This document shows, piece after piece, positions 37,401 to 44,869 of a DNA stretch of 64,000 nucleotides. The notes beneath the pieces were generated by a model. The model had not been told where the DNA came from, did no database searches, and saw only the letters and a list, made by a program, of their open reading frames with translations. Position numbers and translations under genes: made by a program. How positions within the stretch are numbered: position 1 is the stretch's first letter; every line of letters starts with the position of its first letter. The stretch comes from Arcuatula senhousia (lineage: Eukaryota; Mollusca; Bivalvia; Mytilida; Mytilidae): NCBI GenBank assembly GCA_963971305.1, contig OZ020308.1:25201275-25265274 (forward strand), read 5' to 3'.

Positions 37401-40400
37401 AGACTTCGTAAACGCAACTTCTTCTAAACCGCTTGCAGGATTTTGATGAAACTTTACATGAAGGAAATACATCATATGTAGATGTGCATGAAGAATTTTC
37501 ATTGCACTTGGACATCATTCAGGGGAGATAATTGGACTTAGACTTTTTAAATACATTATTCAATGGGAGACTTCGTAAACGCAACTTCTTCTAAACCGTT
37601 GCAGGATATTGATGAAACTTTACATGAACTTGATGAGGGAAGTACATCATATGTAGATGTGCATGAAGAAATTTCATCGCACTTGGACATCATTCAGGGG
37701 AGATAATTGGACTTAGACTTTTTAAATACATTATTTAATGGGAGACCTCATAAGCACAACTTCTCCTAAACTGCTTGCAGGATTTTGATGAAACTTAAGG
37801 TTCATCTGTACCTTTCTTTAAAACATGGCGTTATTTTTAATCTTTTTTCAGTATATGCACAGCCAAAACTGCACATAAATTTGAAATATAAAGTGTAGCT
37901 GGACCTAGATATTAAAAATTCTTACCTTTTCCCTATGAATTCTTCCCGAAAAAATCCATTATTTTAGAGATCTCTTTTTTCTCCGCTTTTAAAAACACCC
38001 GATTTAAGGCTAATATCACTTTCACCCTTTCTTGTGGCCTCAAATTTCATGCAACTTTCAATAAGGGATTTAACTAAAAGTGTTCACCTCGTTTTATGTA
38101 AGAGGCACAATGGGGATAGTTTGTCCTTTTTCAATTTAAAATATGAACAGGAAAAAAAAGAGATCTTTATTTTTAAGGACTTTAAAATGAAAAATTGTTA
38201 GAAATTGAATCAGAAATTACCATATCTAAGTCCAGCTATGCTTTATTTTATTATTTTATTTGTAGTTTTTGTTCTGCATATACTAAAAAATAGGTAGAAA
38301 ATTTCGCTATTTTTAACGAAAGGTACAGATGAACCTTAACATGAAGGAAATACATCATATGTAGATGTGCATGAAGAATTTTCATCGCAATCAGACATAA
38401 TTCAAGGGAGATAATTGGACACATTATTTAATGGGAGACCCCGTAAGCACAACTCCTAAACTGCGTGATGGATTTTGATGAAACTTTACATGAAGGAAAT
38501 ACATCATATGTAGATGTGCATGAAGAATTTTCATCGCATTCAGACATAATTCAAGGGAGATAATTGGACACATTATTTAATGGGAGACCCCGTAAGCACA
38601 ACTCCTAAGCTGCTTGATGGATTTTGATGAAACTTTACATGAAGGAAGTACATCATCTGTATATCAGCATGGAGAATTCGTACTGCTCTCAATTATCCTT
38701 GAGGGGAGATAACTGGACTTGAGATTTTTTTTTTCCAGTACAGAGTCCAATATGAAGCAGTTGGTATCCTTTTGTGAGCTTGCTCACAGTATTACTTGTT
38801 TAAATTTGCTATTATTAACACGCATATTTACATACTAGTATTTGCTCTCAAGCCAAAATATTTTTTTGAAAAATTGCTAGCACAAATCAACATGTATACT
38901 TTTGAAATAAACTTGAAAGATTGATAAAAATAAATAATTTAGATATTTTTTTAGAATAAAACTTATATGTAATAATAATTTGTCTTTTATTCATTGTAAA
39001 AAGTTTTCTTTAATTGTTCTTATGTTTTTGAACCTCCTGTCCCTTAGATTAGAAATTTTAAACATCATAACTGATTTTTAGCTCACCTGGACCGAAGGTC
39101 CATGTGAGCTATTGCCATCACTTGGCGTCCGTCGTCGTCCGTCGTCCGTCGTCGTCCGTCGTCCGTCGTCCGTCGTCGTTAACATTTTTCAAACGTTAAC
39201 TCCTCTAACACCATATGTCCAATGGCTTTTAAATTTGGCACAGTTGTTAATTAGCATAGGTAGTATAAAACTAGCGTGGGGATTTTTGATTCGTTGAAAA
39301 ACATGGCCGCCATGGCTAAAAATAGAACATAGGGGTAAATTGCAGTTTTTTGCAAATAACTCAAAAACGGTAACAGATATCAAAATTCTGGCATAGGGTA
39401 AAAGCGATCAGCACCTCAAAATCTACCTGCCCAGAAATTTTCAAGAAGATCCAACAACCGATGTAGGAGTTATTGCCCTTTTTCTGGATTTTTTCAAAAT
39501 TTTGCACTTATTTAGCCCTATATCTTGAAAACTATACAAGATATTTTAAAAATTCAAATTGCAAATGATTAGGCACATCAAGATCTACATTTCATGTAAT
39601 AAGGTCAAAGCAGTAGAATCATTTCTTTTAGGAGTTATTGCCCTTAAAGCGTCAAATTTTACCATTTTTCATTACTTTTACCCTGAATTTCAAAGATTAA
39701 CTTGTCTGACACCATACATCCAACTTCAACCAAACTTGGCACAGTTGTTTAATAGCATTAACGCTACAATTCTATCGTTGGGATTTTTGATTCGTCAAAC
39801 AATATGGCCTCCATGGCTTAAAATAGAACATAGGGGTCAAATTACAGTTTTTTGTAAATAACTCAAAAACGGTAACAGATATCAAAATTCTGATGGGAGA
39901 CAAAAGTGATTAGCATCTCCAGATCTACCTGCTCTGAAAGTTTCAAGAAGATCCAACAAACGACATAGGAGTTATTGCCCTTTTTCTGGATTTTTTTCAA
40001 AATTTTTCACTTATTTAGCCCTATATCTTGAAAACTATACAAGATATTTCAAAAATTCAAATTGCATATGATGAAGCACATCAAGATCTACAATTCATGT
40101 ATTTAGGTCAAAGCTGTAGAACCATTTCTTTTAGGAGTTATGGCCCTTAAAGCGCAATATTTACCATTGTTCATTACTTTTCCCCTTACTTGTCTGAAAC
40201 GATAAGACCAACTGCATCTTAACATGGCACACTGTTTGATAGCTTATATGCTACAACTCTATCATTCAGATTTTTGATTCGTAAAAAACATGGCCACCAT
40301 GGCTAAAAATAGAACATAGGGTCAAATTTCATTTTTTTGCTGATAACTTAAAACTGGTTTCAGATATCAAAATTGAGCAAGAATCAAAAGTGATCAGCAT

Positions 40401-40877
40401 ATTCAGATCTACCTGTCCTGAAATTTCGGAAAAGATCTGACTGCTGATGTGGGAGTTATTGTTCTTTTTCCTAATTTTTGCCAAATTTGCACTTATTAAG
40501 CCCAATATCTTGAAAACTAACCAAGATATTTCATAAATTTAAATCGCATATGGTTAAGCACAATAATATCTACAAATATATGTATCTGTGTAGTTCAGGT
40601 GAGCGATTCAGGCTCTTGGGAGCCTCTTGTTTAAATATCTTTGACACTTACAATCACTAATAGTCACATTTTTTTTTCAGACTCAAAAACTTTAGAAGAA
40701 CAAAATCGAGAATTTAAAGAAAAAATAGCTTGTGTAATTTGTTGTGAGAATCAGAGATGCATTACATTTTTACCCTGTGGACACTTGGTCTGTTGTGCAC
40801 AATGTGCACCTGCTTGCAACAATTGCCCAGTATGTAGGAAAGAGATTAAAGGCACAGTAAAAGTTAATTTCCATTAG
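15890..40877 (+). CDS. IAP family E3 ubiquitin ligase (one BIR, UBA, RING), six exons
   Basis: Joining 15890-16433, 23299-23474, 26298-26364, 33958-34101, 36969-37097 and 40681-40877 gives one frame of about 418 aa; every intron is GT-AG and phases match (1,0,1,1,1). Residues ~1-145 are Ser/Asn/Gln-rich and unrecognised. ~150-218 is a BIR with ligands C189, C192, H209, C216 (CX2CX16HX6C). ~279-330 resembles the UBA of cIAP/XIAP. 371-405 is a RING (C371, C374, C386, H388, C392, C395, C402, C405) ending in VKVNFH. IAPs of this layout bind caspases or signalling partners through the BIR, bind ubiquitin through the UBA, and ubiquitinate through the RING in the cytosol. The start is the first in-frame ATG; an upstream exon cannot be excluded. 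The introns hold most of the mobile elements. Confidence 0.88.
16953..17052. repeat. Inverted repeat hairpin in IAP intron 1
   Basis: 25-bp arms: TGATCTTTCACTAGTGATAG (continuing AATTT) and its complement ending GAGTGAAAGATCA, one mismatch, separated by ~50 bp containing GGAGCGCAGCGGAACGAG. Probably a small MITE. Confidence 0.7.
17077..17160. repeat. Imperfect palindromic repeat
   Basis: GACCAGTGTGAGATCGCTGC, ACGTGCTCGCATCTCAACC, TGGTCATCTCACACTG: the GACCAGTGTGAGAT arm is answered by ATCTCACACTG, and an inner GCACGTGC palindrome sits at the centre. Confidence 0.5.
17650..18573. mobile_element. Non-autonomous element with inverted GCGCCA subterminal arrays
   Basis: The left end carries four to five TGCGCCA or CCGCCA words at ~20-bp spacing (17665-17760). 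The right end carries five TGGCGCA words in the opposite orientation (18463-18558). The outermost motifs GAATCAATTTGCGCCAA and, reverse-complemented, ACTCGATTTGCGCCAA align. The interior has no coding frame but holds the tandem/inverted repeat at 17873-17999. Confidence 0.6.
17873..17999. repeat. Three tandem 33-bp repeats plus one inverted copy
   Basis: TTCCCAAGTCAAGGTTTTCT plus GATCCACTTC occurs three times in a row. Then CGCTCCCCAGCG starts a turn and AAGTGCATCAGAAAACCTTG plus ACTTGGGAA is the inverted fourth copy. The last direct copy and the inverted copy form a hairpin. Confidence 0.85.
18895..19347 (+). mobile_element. 3' part of an AGCTCACC-family repeat
   Basis: Two monomers of the GGTCAAAGTTGTCAGATGAC type (~19010 and ~19140) are followed by the family's 3' terminus: CAGGTGAGCGATTCAGG, GTCCTGGGAGCCTCTTG, then T. 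The left end is not found, so it is truncated or diverged. Confidence 0.65.
19921..20975 (+). mobile_element. AGCTCACC-family repeat, 3'-truncated
   Basis: Starts TTTAGCTCACCTG with the hairpin partner ATCATGTGAGCTAT, followed by degraded GTCCGTCTG microsatellite and at least two ~600-bp monomers (AACATGGCCGCCATGGCTAAA-like string at ~20145 and ~20825; ACTCAAAAACTG). No CTAG/CTTG terminus follows. It is interrupted near 20565-20690 by an unrelated repeat fragment. Confidence 0.65.
20565..20690 (-). repeat. Mussel-type repeat fragment (GGCGCCATAAAACC...)
   Basis: Contains GGCGCCATAAAACCTGG, TTTAACCCACCATTTCG and GCCTGTACCAAGTCAGGA, strings I associate with an abundant mytilid interspersed repeat; this is recollection, not a search. 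The GGTGGGTTAAACCAGGTTTA part recurs in the other orientation at 62231-62250. Confidence 0.4.
21397..22188 (+). mobile_element. GTCTCGCC-family Helentron-like repeat, copy 1
   Basis: Left end GTCTCGCCTGCGACG, inverted partner CGCGGAAGGCGAGAC, then a CGG-rich microsatellite (21450-21467), about three ~181-bp monomers (GTAAGACTTTTATGGACG; GCATCTGATATTTGGTATAC), and the 3' end GCCGGCAGGCGAGACATAC, AGTGGCCACACTTG, T. The left motif is repeated inverted near the 3' end. No coding frame. Confidence 0.75.
22318..22378. repeat. Short hairpin CTAACCCCATGCATGCATGG
   Basis: ACTAACCCCATGCATACATGG is repeated as ACTAACCCCATGCATGCATG, which folds on GGGGTTGGT. Small palindromic repeat of unknown origin. 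Confidence 0.5.
22408..23075. mobile_element. Element bounded by ~70-bp imperfect inverted repeats
   Basis: Left CCCCAAGCTGAACAGG, CAAGGTACTTTGGAGTAC. Right (reverse complement) CCCCCAAACTGAACAGG, CAAGGTACTTTGGAGTAC. The interior contains AGCTCACC-family monomers (TTGCTTxxxTGTTCAGCTCATT; GTTGTCAGATGAC). Either a TIR element that captured monomers or a monomer block flanked by an older inverted duplication. Confidence 0.55.
23299..23474 (+). CDS. IAP exon 2: zinc-binding half of BIR
   Basis: Acceptor TTTCTATTTCAG, donor GTATGG. Completes a Ser codon with exon 1, then NQDFVRCFHCGIGLRNW, EDDDDPYVEHVRWSPSCQYM: the canonical BIR C-x2-C...H-x6-C core with the conserved GLRNW and HxRWxPxC elements. 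Ends phase 0 after KKIQL. 59 residues. Confidence 0.92.
23977..24705 (+). mobile_element. GTCTCGCC-family Helentron-like repeat, copy 2
   Basis: Left end GTCTTGCCTGCAAC with partner GGCTGAAGGCGAGAC, GGCGGCGGCGG microsatellite, three diverged monomers, and the 3' end GCCGACAGGCGAAACATAC, CAACTCTTG, T. More decayed than the copy at 21397. Lies in IAP intron 2. Confidence 0.7.
24734..25727. mobile_element. TIR element with CAGTGGCGTAAC ends
   Basis: Left end CAGTGGCGTAACTAG, right end GTTACGCCACTG, 12-bp perfect inverted termini about 1 kb apart. TIRs of this type are common in hAT-like non-autonomous elements, but no 8-bp target duplication is evident, so the superfamily is tentative. No coding frame supported. 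Confidence 0.6.
25764..26191. mobile_element. MITE with ~68-bp TIRs in IAP intron 2
   Basis: AATAGTCCATTTGCCAAT...GCTTCGGATTTTTATTTC at the left is answered by GAATAAAAATCTGGAGC...ATTGGCAAATAGACTATT at the right. The homology extends through CTTTGTATTAGC / GCTAATACAAAG. 428 bp, non-coding; it ends ~106 bp upstream of IAP exon 3. Confidence 0.75.
26298..26364 (+). CDS. IAP exon 3: short linker
   Basis: 67-nt exon between acceptor TTTATTTATAG and donor GTAATT. Phase 0 in, phase 1 out. Encodes EEALEQSETRDWGELDGAVG followed by YS. Acidic linker between BIR and UBA. It is identified by frame continuity and splice sites rather than by domain, so slightly less certain than its neighbours. Confidence 0.7.
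26587..26672. repeat. MULE left TIR
   Basis: GGCACAAGCTCCTGTTACG, ...TTTATCTATGCTCCTGTTACG, TTCCTTCCGGGACATA; reverse complement matches 31655-31742 with a few mismatches in the middle. Preceded by ATAGAAAAA. Confidence 0.88.
26952..27297 (-). pseudogene. MULE-encoded protein, C-terminal exon (PHD-like, frameshifted)
   Basis: Acceptor CTTTCTTTCAG, joined in phase 1 to the KRGRPKG exon. It starts AMLEWTTKVKEMPSKLL and runs to IKKAFQI, then a stop (27154-27152). The +1 frame continues SDGWDVLKENIL...DCSCC, and a second shift restores a Cys-rich end: CIACDVCLNWYYLKC, ...WTCRACYKN, stop at 26954. The CxxC...H/Y..C...CxxC pattern resembles the terminal PHD-like finger of animal ZSWIM/FAR1-type transposon proteins. 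Two frameshifts indicate a pseudogene or sequence errors. Confidence 0.6.
27396..27563 (-). pseudogene. MULE-encoded protein, KRGRPKG exon
   Basis: Acceptor ATTTTCAG and donor GTAATC, phase 1-1. Encodes FFAGEELCDQLHLSPKM then VKRGRPKGAETTDVDLPKK, RKGTTPIPFMKKTPAEKEL. The RGRPKG motif, the basic KKRK stretch and the PFxKKxPxEKE block recur in ZSWIM/FAR1-like transposon-derived proteins. The exon itself is intact. Confidence 0.7.
27659..27775 (-). pseudogene. MULE gene acidic exon, diverged copy (117 nt)
   Basis: Acceptor TTTTTCAG, donor GTAAGC, phase 1-1. Encodes EMITGSSIGVGNIVTLPNLP, VIDSVTDASTGARVDTTDDG. Homologous to the 99-nt exons upstream but with an 18-nt insertion. Linker-like and of no known function. 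Confidence 0.6.
28454..28552 (-). pseudogene. MULE gene acidic exon, tandem copy 1 (99 nt)
   Basis: Acceptor TTCTTTTAG, donor GTAAGC, 33 codons, phase 1-1. Reads EMIPGVGDIVTSPNLPVTDY..TDVSTDVVTTDDG. It belongs to a 968-bp tandem period with copies at 29422-29520 and 30390-30488; a symmetric exon can be repeated without breaking frame. Confidence 0.6.
29422..29520 (-). pseudogene. MULE gene acidic exon, tandem copy 2 (99 nt)
   Basis: Same exon 968 bp away, splice sites conserved, reading SPNLPVTDSVTDVSTDVV in the middle. Confidence 0.6.
30390..30488 (-). pseudogene. MULE gene acidic exon, tandem copy 3 (99 nt)
   Basis: Same exon another 968 bp away. A further copy at 32565-32663 comes from the 2175-bp duplication. 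A short piece of the same exon end with donor GTAAGC lies at 30618-30633, fused to the tail of the N-terminal exon. Confidence 0.6.
30747..31028 (-). pseudogene. MULE-encoded protein, N-terminal ZSWIM3/FAR1-like domain
   Basis: Encodes MRFRCKDGETLEMTEFNINH, NHDVSKVAFEHLHHQRKL, ...LKFKPNKRVVQDHIQQTLGK, VVILKDIHNLSKNISQKK. This matches the N-terminal region of ZSWIM3/ZSWIM1-like proteins, a FAR1-related DNA-binding fold of MULE origin, with the conserved HNH and QRKL blocks. After SQKK an A7 run shifts the frame; in the +1 frame KDKDSNSLKALLTEMKKV continues the family pattern to about 30660. The true start may be an acceptor just upstream rather than this Met. Duplicated at 32922-33203. Confidence 0.7.
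31655..31742. repeat. MULE right TIR
   Basis: Inverted partner of 26587-26672, ending AACAGGAGCTTGTGCC and followed by ATAGAAAAA. A second copy, made by the 2175-bp tandem duplication, lies at 33830-33917 with its own ATAGAAAAA. Confidence 0.88.
31796..33970. repeat. 2175-bp direct tandem duplication, second copy
   Basis: Same sequence as 29621-31795 wherever I compared it (exons, TIR, microsatellite-like runs). Its last 13 nt are the true start of IAP exon 4. Confidence 0.9.
32922..33203 (-). pseudogene. Duplicate of the ZSWIM3/FAR1-like N-terminal exon
   Basis: Reads the same as 30747-31028 at an offset of exactly 2175 bp, including the same A7 frameshift. It belongs to the second half of the tandem duplication and lacks the downstream KRGRPKG and C-terminal exons. 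Confidence 0.7.
33958..34101 (+). CDS. IAP exon 4: UBA-like region, first part
   Basis: Acceptor CCCCCTTTTAG, donor GTAGGT, phase 1-1. Encodes DLTDNGEAYPRHVLEKNP then LLCNAAQKVVEMSYLPRVV and KKAIDILILDG, matching the UBA region of cIAP-type proteins (MGY-like turn replaced by MSYL). Its acceptor and first 13 nt are also present at 31772-31795 as the edge of a 2175-bp tandem duplication, so a decoy acceptor lies upstream. Confidence 0.88.
34129..34505 (+). mobile_element. TACCCC-family repeat, left part (interrupted)
   Basis: Starts TTTTACCCCACTCAAAC with inverted partner GTTTTTGGGGTATA, followed by a CTGT tetramer run (34171-34200) and the AAACTTAxAATGAAGGxA, CATATGTAGATGTGCATGAA monomer. 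Interrupted at 34505 by the AGCTCACC element; the monomer resumes at 36509. Confidence 0.7.
34506..36508 (+). mobile_element. Full AGCTCACC-family Helentron-like element
   Basis: Left AGCTCACCTGACCCG, partner GGGTCATGTGAGCTAT, then CGTCCGT repeats (34553-34610), four ~510-bp monomers starting at TCTTCTTCTCTGAAACCACTG or the like (about 34625, 35120, 35610, 36100), and the 3' end CAGGTGAGCGATTC, hairpin AGGCTCCTGGGAGCCT, CTAG, T. Clean ends inside another repeat. The recurrent open frame at 35156 is repeat-derived and not counted as a gene. Confidence 0.85.
36509..36800 (+). mobile_element. TACCCC-family repeat, right part after the insertion
   Basis: Continues the interrupted monomer (GTCGCACTCAGGCATCATTC) and a further half monomer (GATGAAACTTTACATGAAGG). 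It ends without the hairpin terminus seen at 38798, so its 3' end is lost or diverged. Confidence 0.6.
36969..37097 (+). CDS. IAP exon 5: end of UBA and linker
   Basis: Acceptor TTTGCTTTCTAG, donor GTAAGA, phase 1-1. Encodes GLPGLTAERIANLVMDMES then KGEKVMIPILQATESHTSS and VQVSN. The first half completes the UBA-like helix (cf. LTAExLVxxLL), the second is a linker to the RING. Confidence 0.85.
37152..38798 (+). mobile_element. TACCCC-family Helentron-like element, second copy
   Basis: Left TTATACACCCCCCATAC with partner GGGGGGGTATAA (a 15-G run at 37180-37194), a CTGTCCCTCTGTCC run, about six ~150-190-bp monomers, and the 3' hairpin TGTGAGCTTGCTCACA, GTATTACTTG, T. A TTAA-flanked MITE (37799-38335) is nested inside. 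Confidence 0.75.
37799..38335. mobile_element. TTAA-inserting MITE (537 bp)
   Basis: Terminal repeats GGTTCATCTGTACCTTTC are perfect over 18 bp and similar over ~40. TTAA flanks both sides (37795-37798 and 38336-38339). Neighbouring monomers show the empty site GAAACTTAACATGAAGG. TTAA duplication fits piggyBac- or Kolobok-type transposases. Non-coding. Confidence 0.9.
39080..40629 (+). mobile_element. AGCTCACC-family element next to IAP exon 6
   Basis: Left AGCTCACCTGGACCGAAGG, partner TCCATGTGAGCTAT, CGTCGT/CCGTCGT microsatellite (39125-39180), about three ~560-bp monomers (ACATGGCCGCCATGGCTAAA at 39300 and equivalents), and the 3' end CAGGTGAGCGATTCAGG, CTCTTGGGAGCCTCTTG, T. It ends 51 bp before exon 6. 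Confidence 0.82.
40681..40877 (+). CDS. IAP exon 6: RING finger and stop
   Basis: Acceptor TTTTTTTTCAG, phase 1 in, TAG stop at 40875-40877. After a charged helix (LEEQNREFKEKIA) comes the RING: CVICCENQRCITFLPCGHLV then CCAQCAPACNNCPVCRKEI. All eight ligands are present and it ends in VKVNFH, close to the VFLS-type C-terminus of IAP RINGs. An extra Cys at 391 sits beside ligand C392. Confidence 0.95.
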
Positions 40878-41586
40878 ATCATAGGACTTATGTTATTATA
40901 AACTTAAGTTTTATGGATGATTTGCAAAGGATTTTATGGTTCAACATTAGAAATTTTACAGGACTTGGTCATCATATACCTGAAAATAGAAAATCTTTTT
41001 AGAATAGACCTCTTTTTCATTTCTAAAGCTTAAATATGTTATATTACAAATCTTCTTAGCCGAAAATTTTTGAATAGTTTAGGATAGGACTTTTCCTTTA
41101 CATCTATATAGCCGAAATATGGAAGTTCTAGAAAAAGGACTTACATTCTGCAGCTGAAATTTGGAATTTCTAGAGATAGGATGGTTCATTTATATATCTT
41201 TAGCTGAAGTATGGAACAGATACAGACCACTTCAACATGACTTTACCAAAGAGACCACCGCAATAAAGCTACATCAACTGTAAAAACATAAAACAGAGTC
41301 TCATCATATTCTTAAATGACTTCTGTATACCTGGTATTACTTCTGTAATTCAGGTACTAATATACAGACCACTAAAAAATAGCTAATTCAACTGTATAAC
41401 ATAACACGGAGCCTCGTCATAGTCTATAAATTACTTCTGTTCTTCAGGTATGGATTAAGGTCTGTTCTTTTGAATATTTGTGTAATCCAAGGACGTGTTG
41501 CCAATGCCACTATAAAAATTGGGTCCAGATTAGATCAAAAATGATCTTGAGGCTTGTTGGAAAATGACATATTGATATTGAATAAA
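40878..41586 (+). promoter_or_regulatory. IAP 3' UTR with two candidate polyadenylation signals
   Basis: Downstream of the stop the first AATAAA is at 41262-41267 and a second at 41581-41586. Between 41000 and 41210 the UTR has imperfect ~55-bp repeats built around AGCxGAAATATGGAA and a TAGGAxxxxTCxTTTA stretch. Which signal is used cannot be told from sequence. Confidence 0.5.
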
Positions 41587-42069
41587 ATTGTTTTTGGTCT
41601 GCATTTTGAAATCACTCATCCGAATCATGTACATCTTAAACTCAAATTGTATGTCTTTAAATTTTTTCTCACATGAAACTTATATGGATCTTAACCAAAG
41701 TCCTTCAAGATTAAAATATTGGACACAGTGACCCAATTTCTAGTAGGTAATGTATCGCTACCCAAGCCACGTACATCTAGTGGTAAAATACCATTGACCC
41801 CCAAAGTGTAACGGACGTATGGATGGACAAACAATGGTAAAACTATATATGCAACTCACATAAGTGGTCCGGCCATAAAATTGCTATGCTAAACCACACT
41901 TGAAAGTACGGATGCACAGAAGAAAATTGCCTTGGGTCATACTTAAATAGGCCTACCATAATAGTCAAAATATAACGACTGCAGGAAAAAATGTATAGGC
42001 CTGCCATGTTGTATGGAACTATGCCATCACTTGGCATCCAGCTACTGTCCGTCATCCGTTAACTTTTTT

Positions 42070-43553
42070 AGCTCACCTGACCCGAAGGGTCATGAGAGCT
42101 ATTGTCATCGTTAAGCGTCCATCGTCCGTTGTCCGTCCGTCCGTTAACTTTTCTTCAAAGATCTTCTTCTCTGAAACCACTGAAGGGATTGCATTGATAC
42201 TTGGTATACATGATCTTTAGGATGTCCTCTACCAAGTTTGTGAATTATATACACGTCCACCAACCAACATGGCCACCGTTGCTAAAAATAGAACAGGGGG
42301 TCAGACCATTGTTTTTGGCTTATAACTCAAAAAGTATAAGAGATAGAGAAAATCCAAAGCAACAATCCGTGTTCAGCATCAAAAGCTCTACAAATCTTCC
42401 CATTGAGTCAAAGTTGTGAAACGACTCCTTATAGGAGTTATTGCCCTTTAATCATCAAAATTGACCATTTTTGCAGTTTTTGGACAATATCTGGAAAACC
42501 GTTAGAGCTAGAGAAAAAGTTAGCATTGCAGAATTGTTAAGCTCATTGAGATCTACAAAAATGTTATCAGGGTCTAAATTGTCAGATCAGCCGTTTAAGA
42601 GTTATTCCCCTTTAACTGTTTTTTTCCATTAATTTACACTGATTTTCAAAAAACTTCTTCTCTGAAACCCCTAAAGGGATTGCATTGATACTTGGTATAT
42701 ATGATCTTTAGGATGTCCTCTACCAAGTTTGTGAATTATATACACGTCGACCAACCAACATGGCCGCTGTTGCTAAAAATAGAATAGGGGGACAGACCAT
42801 TGTTTTTGGCTTATAACTCAAAAAGTATAAGAGATAGAGAAAATCCGAAGCAACCTTCCATGTTCAGCATCAAAAGCTCTACAAATCTCTCCATTAAGTC
42901 GAAATTGTGAAACGACTCCTTATAGTAGTTATTGCCCTTTAATCGTCAAAATTGACCATTTTTGCAGTTTTTGGACAATATCTTGAAAACTGTTAGAGCT
43001 AGAGGAAAAGTTTGCATTGCAGAATTGTAAAGCTCATTCAGATCTACAAAAATGGTTTCAGAGTCAATATTGTAAGATCAGCCATTTAAGAGTTATTTCC
43101 CTTTAATGTTTCTTTTTCCATTAATTTCAACTGATTTTCAAAAATCTTTTTCTCTGAAACCACTGAAGGGATTGCATTGATACTTGGTATACTTGATCTA
43201 TAGGATGTCCTCTACCAAGTTTGTGAATTATGTAAATGTCGACCAACCAACTAGCCGCCATTGCTAAAAATAGAATAGGGGGTTAGACCATTGTTTTTGG
43301 CTTATAACTCGAAAAGTATAAGAGATTAGAGAAAATCCGAAGCAACTTTTCATGTTCAGCATCAAAAGGTCCTTACAGGAGTTATTGCCCTTTAACTGGT
43401 TTTTTCTATTAATTTAAACTGATTTCCAAAAATCTTCTCTGAAACCACTGAAAGGATTGTTTTGCAACTTTGTATACTTGAAAGTTTGTGAAATTTATTC
43501 AAACTTTGGCATAAGAGATCAGGTGAGCGATTCAGGCTCCTGGGACCCTCTAG
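42070..43553 (+). mobile_element. AGCTCACC-family element downstream of the IAP gene
   Basis: Left AGCTCACCTGACCCGAAGG with partner GTCATGAGAGCTAT, CCGTCCGTCC run, three ~510-bp monomers related to those of 34506-36508, and the end CAGGTGAGCGATTC, AGGCTCCTGGGACCCT (one arm mutated), CTAG, T. Confidence 0.82.
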
Positions 43554-43558
43554 TTTTC

Positions 43559-44869
43559 ACTCACCTGGACCGAAGGTCCATGTGAGCTATTACCATCACT
43601 TGGCGTCCGTCGTCGTCGTCGTCTGTTAACAATTTTTCAAAAATCTCCCCTGAAACTACTGAACAGAATTTAATGAAACTTGGTATGAATAATTTTTAGG
43701 GTGTCCTGCACCAAACTTGTGTTTCAATTTTTGATCCGTCAAAAAACATGGCCACCGTTACTAAAAATAGACCAGGGGGGTCAGACTACTGTTTTTGGCT
43801 TGTAAATCAAAAGTATAAGAGATAGAGGAAATCTGATGCCACCCTACTGCTTCAGCATCAAAAGTTCTACAAAAGTCTTCATTTGGTCAAAGTTGTCAGA
43901 TGATCCCTTATAGGGATTACAGCCCCTTAAAGGTGAAAAATAGCGTTTTTGCATGTTTTTGACTTATAGAATGAAAACTATTGTAGATAGAGAAAAGCTG
44001 TTGCTTGCTTAAATTTTCAGCTCCTTTAGCTCTACAAAAGTCTCCGTAGGGTTGAAGTTGTCAGATGACCCCTTATATAGGTTACAGCCCCTTAAAGGCG
44101 AAAAATAGTGTTTTTGGCCTATAGAATGACAACTATTGCAGATAGAGAAAAGCTGTTGCTTGCTTAAATGTTCAGCTCATTTAGCTCTACAAAAGTCTTC
44201 ATGGGGTCAAAGTTGTCAGATGACCCTTTATAGGGGTTTGGGCCCCTTTAAGGCGAAAAATAGTGTTTTTGGCCTATAGAATAAAAACTATTGCAAATAG
44301 AGAAAAGCTGTTGCTTGCTTAAATGTTCAGCTCATTTAGCTCTTCAAAAGTCTTCATATGGTCAAAGTTGTCAGATGATCCCTTATAGGGGTAACAGCCC
44401 CTTTAAGGTGAAAAATTGCGTTTTTGCATGTTTTGGCCTATAGAATGAAAACTATTGTAGATAAAGAAAAGCTGTTGCTTGCTTTAATGATCAACTCATT
44501 TAGCTCTATAAAAGTCTCCATAGGGTTAAAGTTGTCAGATGACCAGCCCCTTAAAGGCAAAAATAGTGTTTTGGGCTTAAAGAATGAAAACAATTGCAGA
44601 TAGAGAAAAGCTGTTGCTTGCTTAAATGTTCAGCTCATTTAGCTCTACAAAAGTCTCTATAGGATTGAAGTTGTCTGATAACCCCTTATAGGGGTTACAG
44701 CCCCTTAAAAGTTAAATACTAGTGTTTTTTGATTATTTAGAATCAAAACTATTGCAGATAGAGAAAAGCTTTTTCATGCTTAAGCATTCAGCTCATTTAG
44801 CTATACAAAAGTCTTCATAGGGTTGACATCAAGACCAGGTGAGCGATTCAGGCTCCTGGGAGCCTCTTG
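43559..44869 (+). mobile_element. AGCTCACC-family element, tandem neighbour
   Basis: Follows the previous element after five bases (TTTTC). Left end mutated to ACTCACCTGGACC, partner GGTCCATGTGAGCTAT, short GTCGTC run, then seven ~150-bp monomers (GTTGTCAGATGAC; GAGAAAAGCTGTTGCTTGC) instead of the ~510-bp kind, and the end CAGGTGAGCGATTC, AGGCTCCTGGGAGCCT, CTTG, T. Confidence 0.82.
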
